This document shows positions 41,982-51,680 of a stretch of DNA of 64,000 bases, piece after piece. Every line of letters begins with the position of its first letter. Position 1 is the first letter of the stretch. The position numbers and the translations under genes were made by a program. The DNA is from Caloranaerobacter ferrireducens (GTDB lineage Bacteria; Bacillota; Clostridia; Tissierellales; Thermohalobacteraceae): NCBI RefSeq assembly GCF_001730685.1, contig NZ_MDJR01000002.1, forward strand, positions 186,001 to 250,000, read 5' to 3'. The notes beneath the pieces are model-generated. The model made no database searches and was not told the DNA's origin. It saw nothing but the letters and a program-made list of their open reading frames with translations.

Positions 41982-44728
41982 TGATTATTCGTGAGCTTAT
42001 ACTAAATTCATTTGGAAAGTTTAAAAATAAAAGTATAACTTTTACTGAAGGTATAAATATAGTATTTGGTAAAAATGAATCAGGTAAAACAACTATCCAT
42101 AAATTTATTGAAGGTATGTTTTTTGGTTTCTTTAAGCCATATACGAAGAGAAAAAATTATACAGAAGACTATAATAAGTACTTCCCTTGGGATGATAGTG
42201 AGTTTTATGGAATTTTGAAATATACATGTGATGGAGTGCTTTATCGAGTAGAAAGGAATTTTTTAAAAGGTAAAGAAGAAGTAAAAATTTTTGATGATGA
42301 AACAGGCGAGGACTTAACTCATCTATTTGAGTATGATAATGTAAAAAGGCTCCATATTCCTGCATCATTACATATTGGACTAAACAATGTTGTTTACAAC
42401 AATACTATAAGCATTAAGCAAATGCAGAATAAAACAGACAAGTATTTAGCTAAAGAAATAAAGGATTCTCTTATAAACTTAGGTGGAAGTCTTGATGAAG
42501 ATATTTCAGTCAAAAAAGTAATTGATAAATTAGATAAAAAAATAAATGATATAGGAACTAAAGCAAGAGTAAAAACATCGCCTTATGGTAAGCTTATGGA
42601 AGAATTAGATAGATTATATAAAGAAAGAAGAAAAGCAGAAAGTGTTCTAGAAGAAATAAGAGAGTATCAAATTCAGTTAAATTCTATTAAAGAAGAGATT
42701 GAAAAACTTATATCAAATAAAGAAGAGCTTGAAAATGATATTGAAAAAGTAAAAACATATAAAGCAAGAGAAAGATACAATGATGCAGTTAAGCTAATTG
42801 AACAAATAAATAGGCTAAATGAAGAAATAAAGAGATTAAAAGACTACAGTATAGTAAATCCTGATGATTTTACAGAAGCAGTTAAGCTAAAAAATAGTAT
42901 AGAGGAAATAAATATTAGTCTAAATAAATTGGATAATAAAAAGAAAAAGCTAATAGAAGTTATCAATGATATAAGCGATAAAATTGATAAATTTAGTAAT
43001 TTCGCATCTGTAAAAGACATAGATGAAATTGATAATGTTTTAAGTGATTTTTTCGTTTTACAAGGCAAGCGTGAAAAATTAATAGAGATTAATAATAAAA
43101 TATTTGACGTCTCAAATATGAAAGAAGCAATAGAAGCTACTAATATCGATGAAATAGAAGAAGATTTGTATAGAGTTGAGGAATTAGAAGATGAAAAAAG
43201 CAGTATTAAATACAATAGTGAATATAGCAAACTTGGATTTCTTAGATTAAGATTAGAGGAAAAAGAAAAGCAATTAAATAAACTAAAAACATACAAAGTT
43301 TTTTCGATAATGGGTATTTTACTATCTTTACCTTTAGGTTTTTATATAAAATCGATATTTTTTATAGCGTTATTAATACCTTTAATGTTCCTTATATTTA
43401 CGTTAATTAAACATAAAGAGCTAAACAGTTATTTAAATAGTGTTAAAGCTAATATAGTAGACATAGAAAAGAGAGAGCAAGAAAGAGAATACCGCATTAA
43501 TATAATTGATAAGGAAATACAGGATATATTAAATAAATACAACTTAAGCAATAAAATTGATTTAAAGAAGTTAATATCAAATAGTACAAAGGAAGCAGTA
43601 TCAATTAAGGACAAAGAAAATTTACTTAAAGAACTTAAGTCACAAAAGTTAATTTTAGAATCAGAAATTGATAAATTGAGGAGTACTATAGAAAGATACC
43701 TTTCTCAAATTGGTTTTGCTTATGAAATAAATCTTGATAATATCAAAAAGCTGAAAAAAGAGTTTCTAGATTATCTTGAATATAAGAAACATTCTCTTTT
43801 AGTAAATGAGGATATAAAGATAGTGAATAAGGAGATAAATGAATTAAAAAATAGAATTAAAGAATTTAGTTTACAGTTAAATGAAAAATTTGAAAAAAAT
43901 AGAGTTAAAGATATAGAAGAATTTAAGGTTGCATTAGAAAAGAAAGCGGAATTTGAAAAAATTACACAGGAATTAGAAAGCAAAAAGAGTCTATTAAATA
44001 GCGTTTTAGGAGATAATAACTTGCAATATTTAAAGAAAAAGGCAGAACTAAATCTAGATTTTGATATTTCAAAAATAGAAAATAAGGATATTAAAAAGTT
44101 AGAGGAAAATGTAAAAGTAATCACACAACAAATAGCAGCTAAAAAGGAACAAGCTGCTAGATTAGAAGAAAAAATAAAAGGATTAACATTGTCAGTAAGA
44201 CCAATGGTCGATATAGATGAAGAGATAGATAGAAAAACGAAGCTTAAAAAACATTATGAAGAAAAACTTGAAGCTTTAGAACTGGCTAGAAATACTATTG
44301 AAAGGATATCTAGGGAAATACATAAAGATTTTGCACCTAAATTAAATAAAAAAGTAGGAGAAATAATATCAAATGTAACTCAAGGCAGATATAGAGATGT
44401 TAAAGTAACTGAAGAACTTAATATAATGGTAGTTGATCCAATAAGTAAAAAGTTAGTCGATATTGAAAGCTTAAGTGGTGGAACTATAGATCAGTTATTT
44501 TTTGCTATAAGGTTTGGTATAATAGACATTATTAAAGGAGATAAAAGATTACCTTTAATATTGGATGATTGTTTTATACAATATGATAATGACAGGCTTA
44601 AAAATATTTTGAAATTTTTAGCTAATGAGAGTTTAAACAGACAGATTATATTATTTACTTGTCATACAAGAGAAAAGGATATTCTTGATGAATTAAAAGC
44701 TAACTATAATTATATTGATATTAATTAA
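41981..44728 (+). CDS. yhaN: YhaN/SbcC-like AAA ATPase with central coiled coils and membrane segments
   Basis: A 915-residue ATPase: N-terminal half-site with Walker A FGKNESGKTT (about 30-39), long coiled coils (about 180-430 and 480-800), and a C-terminal half-site with SLSGGTIDQLFFAIRFG signature and LPLILDDCFIQYD Walker B. Two adjacent hydrophobic segments interrupt the coil (about 440-475, FSIMGILLSLPLGFYIKSIFFIALLIPLMFLI), a trait of YhaN rather than SbcC. It would hold DNA and power the YhaO nuclease, possibly at the membrane. Confidence 0.88.
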   Translation: MIIRELILNSFGKFKNKSITFTEGINIVFGKNESGKTTIHKFIEGMFFGFFKPYTKRKNYTEDYNKYFPWDDSEFYGILKYTCDGVLYRVERNFLKGKEEVKIFDDETGEDLTHLFEYDNVKRLHIPASLHIGLNNVVYNNTISIKQMQNKTDKYLAKEIKDSLINLGGSLDEDISVKKVIDKLDKKINDIGTKARVKTSPYGKLMEELDRLYKERRKAESVLEEIREYQIQLNSIKEEIEKLISNKEELENDIEKVKTYKARERYNDAVKLIEQINRLNEEIKRLKDYSIVNPDDFTEAVKLKNSIEEINISLNKLDNKKKKLIEVINDISDKIDKFSNFASVKDIDEIDNVLSDFFVLQGKREKLIEINNKIFDVSNMKEAIEATNIDEIEEDLYRVEELEDEKSSIKYNSEYSKLGFLRLRLEEKEKQLNKLKTYKVFSIMGILLSLPLGFYIKSIFFIALLIPLMFLIFTLIKHKELNSYLNSVKANIVDIEKREQEREYRINIIDKEIQDILNKYNLSNKIDLKKLISNSTKEAVSIKDKENLLKELKSQKLILESEIDKLRSTIERYLSQIGFAYEINLDNIKKLKKEFLDYLEYKKHSLLVNEDIKIVNKEINELKNRIKEFSLQLNEKFEKNRVKDIEEFKVALEKKAEFEKITQELESKKSLLNSVLGDNNLQYLKKKAELNLDFDISKIENKDIKKLEENVKVITQQIAAKKEQAARLEEKIKGLTLSVRPMVDIDEEIDRKTKLKKHYEEKLEALELARNTIERISREIHKDFAPKLNKKVGEIISNVTQGRYRDVKVTEELNIMVVDPISKKLVDIESLSGGTIDQLFFAIRFGIIDIIKGDKRLPLILDDCFIQYDNDRLKNILKFLANESLNRQIILFTCHTREKDILDELKANYNYIDIN

Positions 44729-44830
44729 TGTTAAGCATTTAAAGCACAACTTTAACCTTTATAAAACTGAGAAATTCAACGTTTATAACTTAAAGTTAAA
44801 GTTTAATATTAACTAGTTGAGGTGAATATC

Positions 44831-45517
44831 GTGAGTATATATGGAATATCAGATTTGCATTTAGACTTTTCTGGCGAAAAACCAATGGACATTTTTGGAG
44901 ATAATTGGCTAGATCATGAAGTGAAAATATTTGAAAACTGGAAGCAAATTGTTAATGAAGAGGATTTGGTATTAGTGCCTGGCGATGTTAGTTGGGCTAT
45001 GAAGCTTGATGATGCATACATAGACTTATTAAAAATTGATCAATTACCTGGTATTAAAGTGATAACTAAGGGGAATCATGACTATTGGTGGAGTACAAAA
45101 TCTAAATTGAAAGCACTAAAGTTTAATACAATTCATTTCTTACAAAATGATTATTTTTTATATAAAAGCATAGGAATCTGTGGAACTAGAGGATGGATTA
45201 GTAAAGATAATGATGAGTTTGGAGAAAAAGATGAAAAGATATTTAACAGGGAGTTAAATCGACTTAAGCTTTCATTAGAATCTATTAAAGAAGATGTAAA
45301 AGAGATTATTGTAATGCTTCACTATCCACCTTTTAATATTGATGGAAGTCCTAATGAATTTGTTGAAATAATGAATCAGTACAATGTATCTACTTGTGTG
45401 TATGGACATCTACATGGAGAAGGGCATAAGTTTGCTGTTGAAGGTGAGATAGGTGGTATAAAATTTCACTGTATTTCCTGTGATTTTATAGATTTTAGGC
45501 CAAAGAGATTATTGTAG
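44831..45517 (+). CDS. Metallophosphoesterase
   Basis: A 228-residue calcineurin-like phosphoesterase with ISDLHLD, VPGDVSWAM, KGNHDYWW, LHYPPF and YGHLHGEGH metal motifs. It belongs to the bacterial family annotated as predicted Ser/Thr phosphatase or phosphohydrolase; the substrate is unknown. The GTG at 44831 is favoured because GAGGTG lies 6 bases upstream; GTG 44822 overlaps it. The next gene begins 18 bases later, suggesting co-transcription. Confidence 0.85.
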   Translation: MSIYGISDLHLDFSGEKPMDIFGDNWLDHEVKIFENWKQIVNEEDLVLVPGDVSWAMKLDDAYIDLLKIDQLPGIKVITKGNHDYWWSTKSKLKALKFNTIHFLQNDYFLYKSIGICGTRGWISKDNDEFGEKDEKIFNRELNRLKLSLESIKEDVKEIIVMLHYPPFNIDGSPNEFVEIMNQYNVSTCVYGHLHGEGHKFAVEGEIGGIKFHCISCDFIDFRPKRLL

Positions 45518-45535
45518 CTTTTGAGGGGGACAAGT

Positions 45536-46408
45536 ATGCTTTTATCTTATATAGCTTTGCTTGGGAGAGTTTTACTATTATCACTTGAAAGAATAGTTGT
45601 AAGATTATTAGGTAATAACCAAAAAAATATTTATTCAAATGTAAGTGCAACATTTTTATTTTTTTTCATAGGTGCTTTGAGCTTATTACCTTTTAGTCTT
45701 TTTATAAATATAAACGATTTTGATTTTCTAATACCTTGTTATATAAGCAGTATACTTTATACAATAGGTGCTGTAGCTTATGTTACATCATTATCTGTTG
45801 GAGAAGTATCTTTAGTTACACCAATTAATAGTCTAAATTCATTATTTTTAATGATATTATCTTTTGTTTTTTTAAATGAGCAAATTACAATCGAAAAATT
45901 TATAGGTATAGTTATTATAGTAACTGGTCTTTCAATTTTAAAAAAGGAAGGGAATCCGTTAAAATCATTAAAGTATATAATTAACAATAAAGCATGTAGA
46001 TTAATGTTTTTATATGTTTTTTTACAGTCAATGGGTAGAATATTAGACAAATATTTTTATGTTACAGTACATCCTGTTACTTATGCAACTATATTGTACT
46101 TTTTTATATCTATAAATCTTCTTATTTTTCTGTTAATTACAAAGAAAACGAAATATATATCAGATGTGTTTAATGCTAAGAGAGGTATATCGATAATCAG
46201 TGGATGTATTAATGGTTTTTCTTATTTGTTTTTGCTAGTTGCTTTAAAGAATATAGAACTTAGTATAGCAGAGCCTATAACTCAAGTTTCTATGATTTTA
46301 ACATTAATATTTACGTATATATTTTTTAAAGAAAATATTAAGGAGAAAATACCAGGTTCTATATTAATACTTATTGGTGGTTGGATTCTTTTAACTAATA
46401 TGAATTAG
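45536..46408 (+). CDS. EamA/DMT-superfamily transporter
   Basis: A 290-residue membrane protein with about ten hydrophobic segments in two EamA repeats. Each repeat ends in the usual pattern (FLNEQITIEKFIGIVIIVTGLSIL and FFKENIKEKIPGSILILIGGWIL). Members export or exchange small metabolites, amino acids or nucleotide sugars. ATG 45536 follows GGGGG by 6 bases. It may be in an operon with the preceding phosphoesterase and the following CYTH gene. The substrate is not indicated. Confidence 0.85.
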   Translation: MLLSYIALLGRVLLLSLERIVVRLLGNNQKNIYSNVSATFLFFFIGALSLLPFSLFININDFDFLIPCYISSILYTIGAVAYVTSLSVGEVSLVTPINSLNSLFLMILSFVFLNEQITIEKFIGIVIIVTGLSILKKEGNPLKSLKYIINNKACRLMFLYVFLQSMGRILDKYFYVTVHPVTYATILYFFISINLLIFLLITKKTKYISDVFNAKRGISIISGCINGFSYLFLLVALKNIELSIAEPITQVSMILTLIFTYIFFKENIKEKIPGSILILIGGWILLTNMN

Positions 46409-46450
46409 TTATGCTTATTTAGAATATAAAGTTTGAAAGGGTTGATTGAT

Positions 46451-47002
46451 ATGGCTAAAGAATTGGAAGTAAAAGTACTCGATATAGATAAGGATGAAAT
46501 TGAAAAAAGGTTAAAGGAAATAGGAGCAGAACTTATAGGCAGAGAATATCAAATTAATACAATTTTTGATACGAAAGATAGATTTATAAAGAATAAGCAA
46601 AATGGATATCTTAGAATCAGAGAAAAAAGAGATTTAGACAAGGGCTTGGTTAGTTACATATTCACGTTAAAGAAAAATATTTCAAAAGATGGTGTTAGAG
46701 AAAATTTGGAAATAGAGACTAAAGTCGAAAATAAAGAAGCACTTGCGAAGATATTAGAGTCATTAAATTTAAAAATTGTGCATGAGGGAACTAAGGAAAG
46801 AATTAAATATAAGTATGAAGATATTACTTTTGATATAGATACTTGGGATAAGGAAACATATCCATATACATATCTTGAGATAGAAGTTAAGCAAAAAGAA
46901 GATTTACAAAGAGCAATTAAACTACTTAACTTAGATGAAAGTAAAGTTACAATAAAATCTTTAGCTGAGCTTAGAATGGAATTAGGATTAGGAGATTTGT
47001 AG
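46451..47002 (+). CDS. CYTH-domain protein (class IV adenylate cyclase/thiamine triphosphatase-like)
   Basis: A 183-residue protein starting MAKELEVKVLDIDKDEIEKRL, with the E-x-E-x-K signature (ELEVK). Alternating charged strands typical of the CYTH tunnel fold follow (YLRIREKR, FTLKKNI, REN-LEIETKVE, DIDTW, TYLEIEVK). The fold binds triphosphates or polyphosphate with a metal. Products labelled CyaB, thiamine triphosphatase or inorganic triphosphatase share it, and the sequence does not decide between them. ATG 46451 follows AAAGGG. Confidence 0.85.
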   Translation: MAKELEVKVLDIDKDEIEKRLKEIGAELIGREYQINTIFDTKDRFIKNKQNGYLRIREKRDLDKGLVSYIFTLKKNISKDGVRENLEIETKVENKEALAKILESLNLKIVHEGTKERIKYKYEDITFDIDTWDKETYPYTYLEIEVKQKEDLQRAIKLLNLDESKVTIKSLAELRMELGLGDL

Positions 47003-47058
47003 TTAATTTGTATGACTAGATTTTAAAAAAATTATACGTATTGAAAAATAATTAATGA

Positions 47059-47090
47059 AAGAAGGTGGCTAACGCTACCTTCTTTTTTTT
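47059..47090 (+). terminator. Rho-independent terminator
   Basis: AGAAGGTGGC and GCTACCTTCT form a 10-bp stem with one G-T pair and loop TAAC, followed by a run of eight T. Confidence 0.85.
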
Positions 47091-47231
47091 GCAGTTTTTG
47101 AAAAATAATTGTTGTTAAATTTCAAACAAAAATAGATAAATTTAGAGGAAATTGGAATTATATGTAGAATATAAAAATACTATATGTGTAAATAGGTAAA
47201 AAATAGAAAAGTGATTTCAGGAGGGAATTTA

Positions 47232-47972
47232 ATGGAGTTAAAAGTATATCCAAAAGAAGAACTTTATTTGATTTTGATGTTTATAATAAGTTTAATAACG
47301 TATGCTATATTAATTTTTTCGATAGTAGGGATTATATATTTATTAATAGTTGCTATTTTTGCTTTTTTTACACATGGAATATTTATTGGAAGTGTAAGAG
47401 GTAATAGCGTAAGAGTATCTAACAACCAATTTCCAGAAGTTCACAAAATGGCAGAGGAGCTATCTCAGAAAATTGGGTTAGATGAAGTACCTTCTATATA
47501 TATAATGGAGTCTGGTGGTATGCTTAATGCTTTTGCAACGAAGTTTCTAGGAAGAAATTTTGTTATTATTTATTCTGATGTATTAGAGTTAGCATATGAA
47601 GAAGGCGAGTCTGCTGTTGCATTTATTGTAGCTCATGAGTTAGCACATATTAAAGCAAAACATTTGATGTGGAGATATATACTCTATCCTGCAATGTTTG
47701 TTCCGTTTTTAGGATCGGCATATTTGAGGGCTTGTGAGTATACGAGTGATCTAATTGCTGCTCAACTTGTACCAAATGGAGCTATACAAGGCCTTACAGT
47801 ATTAGCAACAGGGAAAAGGTTATATCAGAAATTAAATATATTGGAAATAATCAAACAATCAGAGGAAGAAAAAGGTTTTTGGATATGGTTGTCTGAAAAG
47901 CTTTCAAGCCACCCTAATCTAATTAAACGAATAAATAAAATATATTATGAAACCAAAGATGTAATAAATTGA
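47232..47972 (+). CDS. M48-family membrane metallopeptidase (HtpX/YhfN-like)
   Basis: A 246-residue protein with two membrane segments near the N-terminus (about 15-55), a zinc motif HELAHIKAKH (HExxH, about 136-145) and a downstream glutamate in CEYTSDLIAA (about 171-180). The active site faces the cytoplasm in such enzymes, which degrade damaged membrane proteins. ATG 47232 follows GGAGGG. The protein is shorter than classical HtpX but carries its essential residues. Confidence 0.87.
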   Translation: MELKVYPKEELYLILMFIISLITYAILIFSIVGIIYLLIVAIFAFFTHGIFIGSVRGNSVRVSNNQFPEVHKMAEELSQKIGLDEVPSIYIMESGGMLNAFATKFLGRNFVIIYSDVLELAYEEGESAVAFIVAHELAHIKAKHLMWRYILYPAMFVPFLGSAYLRACEYTSDLIAAQLVPNGAIQGLTVLATGKRLYQKLNILEIIKQSEEEKGFWIWLSEKLSSHPNLIKRINKIYYETKDVIN

Positions 47973-48015
47973 AAGAAGTGTTAGGTATGTTGAAATGGTA
48001 AGATAGAATATTAAC

Positions 48016-48075
48016 AGACTGTAGACAAATTGAATCATATATAAAAATAACGCTCATGCGGACGAATTTAGAAAA
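48016..48075 (+). repeat. Short dispersed repeat AGACTGTAGACAAA..., copy 1
   Basis: About 60 bases (AGACTGTAGACAAA..., ATAACGCTCATGCG..., GAATTTAGAAAAAACTA) match 60079-60144 at roughly four in five positions. It may be the end of a lost mobile element. Confidence 0.65.
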
Positions 48076-48185
48076 AACTAAATTCTTTCAAGCATTTACT
48101 TTTATTTTCATATATTTTTTTAAATTTAATTTGACAATGAACTCGAATATTAATAAAAAGTAATTTTCTGAAAGGAGAGATTTAA

Positions 48186-49037
48186 ATGTCTGATAACAGA
48201 AAAAACGTAGAGGAAATATTAGAATACTATAATAAAGGAATAGAAGCAGATAGGTTACAGTGTGGGATAGGTAAAATCGAATTTGAAAGAACAAAAGATA
48301 TAATATCGAGATATTTATCAAAAGAAAAGTTAGTAATATACGATATAGGTGGAGGTGCTGGTACATATTCAAGATGGTTAGCAAAACTAGGACATGAAGT
48401 TCATTTATTTGATTTATCTCCAAAACTGGTGGAAATAGCAAAAGAAAAATCAAAAAACGAAAATGAAAATAATATTTACAAGATAGAAGTAGCAGATGCA
48501 AGACGAATTAATAGACCAGATGAAAGTGCAGATATAGTTTTATTAATGGGTCCTCTATATCATTTAACAGAAAGAAAAGAGAGGCTATTGGCTTTAAAAG
48601 AAGCGAAAAGAGTACTTAAAGAAGAAGGAATAGTGATAATAGCTGCGATAACTAGATTTGGTTCGACTTTATATGGTTTATCGGTATACGGACAAAAGAA
48701 TAATTTAATTGAAGAAGATGAATTTATGGAAATGATTGAAAGAGAATTAACAGATGGGCAACATATAAGACCAGAAAAATATCCTGGATTTATAGCAAGA
48801 GCTTATTTTCATTTACCTGATGAATTAGCAAACGAAATTAAAGAAGTAGGACTAGAGCATGAAAAAAATATAGCTGTAGAAGGACCAATATGGATAGTAC
48901 CAGCATTTGAAGAAAAATGGAGTCTTGAAGACAGTAGGAAAAGGATGCTAAAAATAGCAAGAATGGTGGAGGAAGAAAAAAGCATAATGGGCATGAGCCC
49001 TCATTTTATAGCAATTGCAAGGAAAAAACAAAATTAA
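48186..49037 (+). CDS. Class I SAM-dependent methyltransferase
   Basis: A 283-residue cytoplasmic enzyme with the S-adenosylmethionine pocket VIYDIGGGAGTYSRWLAKLGHEVHLFDLS (about 50-78, GxGxG-type) and motif II/III segments ADIVLLMGPLYHL and AKRVLKEEGIVIIA. It belongs to the Methyltransf_11/25 group acting on small molecules; the substrate is unknown. It has its own strong ribosome site (AGGAGAG). A second gene begins 24 bases later. Confidence 0.88.
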   Translation: MSDNRKNVEEILEYYNKGIEADRLQCGIGKIEFERTKDIISRYLSKEKLVIYDIGGGAGTYSRWLAKLGHEVHLFDLSPKLVEIAKEKSKNENENNIYKIEVADARRINRPDESADIVLLMGPLYHLTERKERLLALKEAKRVLKEEGIVIIAAITRFGSTLYGLSVYGQKNNLIEEDEFMEMIERELTDGQHIRPEKYPGFIARAYFHLPDELANEIKEVGLEHEKNIAVEGPIWIVPAFEEKWSLEDSRKRMLKIARMVEEEKSIMGMSPHFIAIARKKQN

Positions 49038-49061
49038 CAACATAAGATCTAGGAGGATTAG

Positions 49062-49580
49062 ATGAAAAGAAAATATCGAAAAATTATTTTAGCATGCTTA
49101 ATTATAGTAATAGGATTTTATTTTTTTTACACTTTTCCTAGGAAATATAATATTACTTTTCATGGTATTAAATACAGATTAGGAGATATTTCATATAAAG
49201 AAGATATTGTAGTAAGAATTAAAGGGTGGTATACCAAAAAGATATTTTTAGGAAACCAATTTAAAGGTGAAATTTGTTTAGGTGATGAAAAACTTTTAAA
49301 TGTAAATCTAGAACTTAATGAATACAATAGTGATATTTTAATGGGGTATAAAGAAGATATTGGTGAATTTAGAATGTATGGGAAAATTTATTTTAGTAAT
49401 ACTTTTGATAAAATTGCAATACTATTATTTGAGCCTGATGATAAGGGGGATTATTCAAAAGGTCATTGGAATTGTAAGAATGGTCTTATGATATCAGCTC
49501 CAGCTAAAAGTAGAGAAGAAGCACTTAATTTATCGAAAGAACTTATAAGAGATGAAATAATAAAATATGGTGATTTATAA
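49062..49580 (+). CDS. Unknown membrane-anchored protein (172 aa)
   Basis: Not recognised. One N-terminal membrane segment (about 8-25) is followed by an outward domain likely rich in beta strands (ITFHGIKYRLGDISYKEDIVVRIKGWYTKK...). Equal in length and plan to the protein at 22031. AGGAGG precedes the ATG. It begins a run of three small membrane or secreted proteins (to 50645) ahead of an ABC exporter. Confidence 0.65.
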   Translation: MKRKYRKIILACLIIVIGFYFFYTFPRKYNITFHGIKYRLGDISYKEDIVVRIKGWYTKKIFLGNQFKGEICLGDEKLLNVNLELNEYNSDILMGYKEDIGEFRMYGKIYFSNTFDKIAILLFEPDDKGDYSKGHWNCKNGLMISAPAKSREEALNLSKELIRDEIIKYGDL

Positions 49581-49622
49581 AAAAGACTATTGAGGGTATT
49601 GTGCAATTTTAGAGGTGATTTT

Positions 49623-50321
49623 ATGAAAAAAAGTTTTATTGTTGTGGTAATTTTAATATTTATAATTATTTCTTCTATAGTATTTACTTTTAATAAAGAT
49701 AAAAAAGAAATTGTAAAAATCGATGAACTAAACTTTGAAAGTTTTGATTTAGGAAAGATGTTAGCTTTAGTTGAAGGTAATGATGTTGATAAATCTAAGT
49801 ATTATATTGCAAATTTTACTATGCTTATATCAAATGATAAAACTATTAGAAGTATGAATATTACTGTATTTAAAGAAACGTTTTTTGGAGACAGAAAACT
49901 GATTATGCATTTAAATAGAAGAGATCATGAATTGATTGTATGGGATAAGTTAATAGGGGGTTCAGAGAAAAATAGAGTGATAAAAAGTAATTATTTTACT
50001 TTAGATGAGTTTGTACAATTAATATCTATAATAAGAAATCCAATTATAGATGATTTGCAAAATAAAGATAGTTCATATTTACATATGATACCAAGGTCCT
50101 TTTTTAATATTGATGAAACTCAAAATTGTTATTTAGTAAATATTGTTGATAAAAAAATTATAGATGTGAAGGAAAAGGTTGATGGTAAAAAAATAAAAGA
50201 AATAAAGTCAAATAATGGAATAAAAGAGTATATAATAAATGATTTAAAAACAATTAGCATATTTAGTTTGCCAGATGGATATAAGGTTTATTGTTTGGAT
50301 GAAGTTAAAGGGGGGTTTTAA
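49623..50321 (+). CDS. Unknown membrane-anchored protein (232 aa)
   Basis: Not recognised. ATG 49623 follows GAGGTG. The N-terminus MKKSFIVVVILIFIIISSIVFTF is an uncleaved or cleaved signal anchor, and the rest is a charged extracytoplasmic domain with no motif that I can name. The stop is immediately followed by the ATG of the next gene, so the two are translationally coupled. Confidence 0.65.
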   Translation: MKKSFIVVVILIFIIISSIVFTFNKDKKEIVKIDELNFESFDLGKMLALVEGNDVDKSKYYIANFTMLISNDKTIRSMNITVFKETFFGDRKLIMHLNRRDHELIVWDKLIGGSEKNRVIKSNYFTLDEFVQLISIIRNPIIDDLQNKDSSYLHMIPRSFFNIDETQNCYLVNIVDKKIIDVKEKVDGKKIKEIKSNNGIKEYIINDLKTISIFSLPDGYKVYCLDEVKGGF

Positions 50322-50645
50322 ATGTTAATTGTTTTAATTATTTTAATTATTTTTTTACTTAACATTGCTATTCTTTCAAGAGTGAATTTACTGCAGGAAA
50401 ATCAGGAAAAGGGTTTTATCATTTCAAGTGAAATAATGGGCAAACTTTTAAGGTTGAAAAAGATTGGAGTTTTCACCTCTTATGAATTTAAAGATTTTGT
50501 TGATAAAGCAGTTAAACAGACAGAAAATAGTAATTATGAAGCAGACAAGAAAATATTGGAAGTTTTAAAAAATATAGGTCTATTATCATCTAATGAGTAT
50601 GAACAAAAATTAAAATTATTAGACGATATTTATAAAGTTAATTGA
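50322..50645 (+). CDS. Small membrane-anchored protein with a SHOCT-like helical tail
   Basis: A 107-residue protein with one N-terminal membrane segment (2-18) and a helical cytoplasmic tail. The last 35 residues (KKILEVLKNIGLLSSNEYEQKLKLLDDIY) resemble the SHOCT short helical motif, and a related stretch precedes it (LLRLKKIGVFTSYEFKDFVDKAV). The ribosome site is GGGGGG in the preceding gene's end. Function unknown. Confidence 0.6.
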   Translation: MLIVLIILIIFLLNIAILSRVNLLQENQEKGFIISSEIMGKLLRLKKIGVFTSYEFKDFVDKAVKQTENSNYEADKKILEVLKNIGLLSSNEYEQKLKLLDDIYKVN

Positions 50646-50726
50646 ATTTAGTAAGTAAAGGATGTTATATATAAATTTATTAAGTCTCATATTGTAATTT
50701 TCTTAAATTATGAGGGAGTGGTTATA

Positions 50727-51680
50727 GTGATTAAATATACAGAAATAAGCAAATCATTTGGGGAACTTGTAGCTGTTAATAAGCTAAATTTAAATATTGA
50801 AACAGGAACAATATTAGGTTTTTTAGGACCGAATGGGGCTGGTAAAACTACAACTATTAAAATGAGTTGTGGGTTAATAAAACCGACTTATGGTGAGATA
50901 GAAGCTTTTGGAGTATCTATTAATAGAAACAGAAGAGAATACATAAAAAATATTGGTGCAGTATTAGAAGGAAATAGGAATATTTATTGGAGATTAACAC
51001 CAATTGAAAATATGGAATATTTTGCAGGACTAAGAGGTATAAGCCGTAAAAAAATTAGAGAGAAAATAGATGAATACTTAGAAATATTTAAATTGAAGGA
51101 AAAGCGAAATGTTGAATGTGGTAAGCTTTCAAGAGGTATGCAGCAAAAGGTAGCAATATGTTGTGCGATGATTCATGAACCTAGAATTTTATTTTTAGAT
51201 GAACCTACATTGGGGTTAGATGTCGAATCAGTTGATTCGATGGAAGACATTATCAAAAAGATTATTTCAAAAGACCGAATTATTATCATAACTTCTCATA
51301 ATTTAAAATTTGTAAGTGATTTGTGTAACCGAATAACTATTATTTATAAAGGAGTTCTTGTATTAGACAAGGATATAAGTTTTCTTGAGAGTTACTCGGA
51401 CAATATTACATATTTAATAGAGACTCAGATATTACAGCAAGAGGTTAAAAATAATATTTATGAAAATTTTACAGCTTACATGGAAGAAAGTGACAACAAA
51501 ACTCAAATAAGAATTACTTTAAAAGAAGATAATGAAATATTAGAAATCCTAAATTATTTAAATAGTCTTTCTATCAAGTTATTTAATATCAAAAAAGTCA
51601 ATTTTGAACTTAAAGATGTGTTTATGGATATTATAAAAGGGGATGATGAGAAATATGCAGGAATCAATATTAATATTTAA
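50727..51680 (+). CDS. ABC transporter ATP-binding protein (DrrA/NatA-like)
   Basis: A 317-residue ATPase with Walker A GPNGAGKTT, the Q-loop region, signature LSRGMQQKVAICCAM, Walker B ILFLDEPTLGLD and switch TSHNLKFV, plus a C-terminal ~90-residue regulatory extension. I chose GTG 50727 behind GAGGGAG; GTG 50718 overlaps that site. It overlaps the permease gene downstream, so the two form an exporter. The partner is a single ABC-2 permease; the substrate is unknown. Confidence 0.9.
   Translation: MIKYTEISKSFGELVAVNKLNLNIETGTILGFLGPNGAGKTTTIKMSCGLIKPTYGEIEAFGVSINRNRREYIKNIGAVLEGNRNIYWRLTPIENMEYFAGLRGISRKKIREKIDEYLEIFKLKEKRNVECGKLSRGMQQKVAICCAMIHEPRILFLDEPTLGLDVESVDSMEDIIKKIISKDRIIIITSHNLKFVSDLCNRITIIYKGVLVLDKDISFLESYSDNITYLIETQILQQEVKNNIYENFTAYMEESDNKTQIRITLKEDNEILEILNYLNSLSIKLFNIKKVNFELKDVFMDIIKGDDEKYAGININI

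Noticed and set aside
44750-44805. AACTTTAAC...GTTAAAGTT inverted repeat before the metallophosphoesterase as an operator
   Set aside because: It is pure A/T-rich, loosely spaced and without a partner regulator; it could be chance in this composition.
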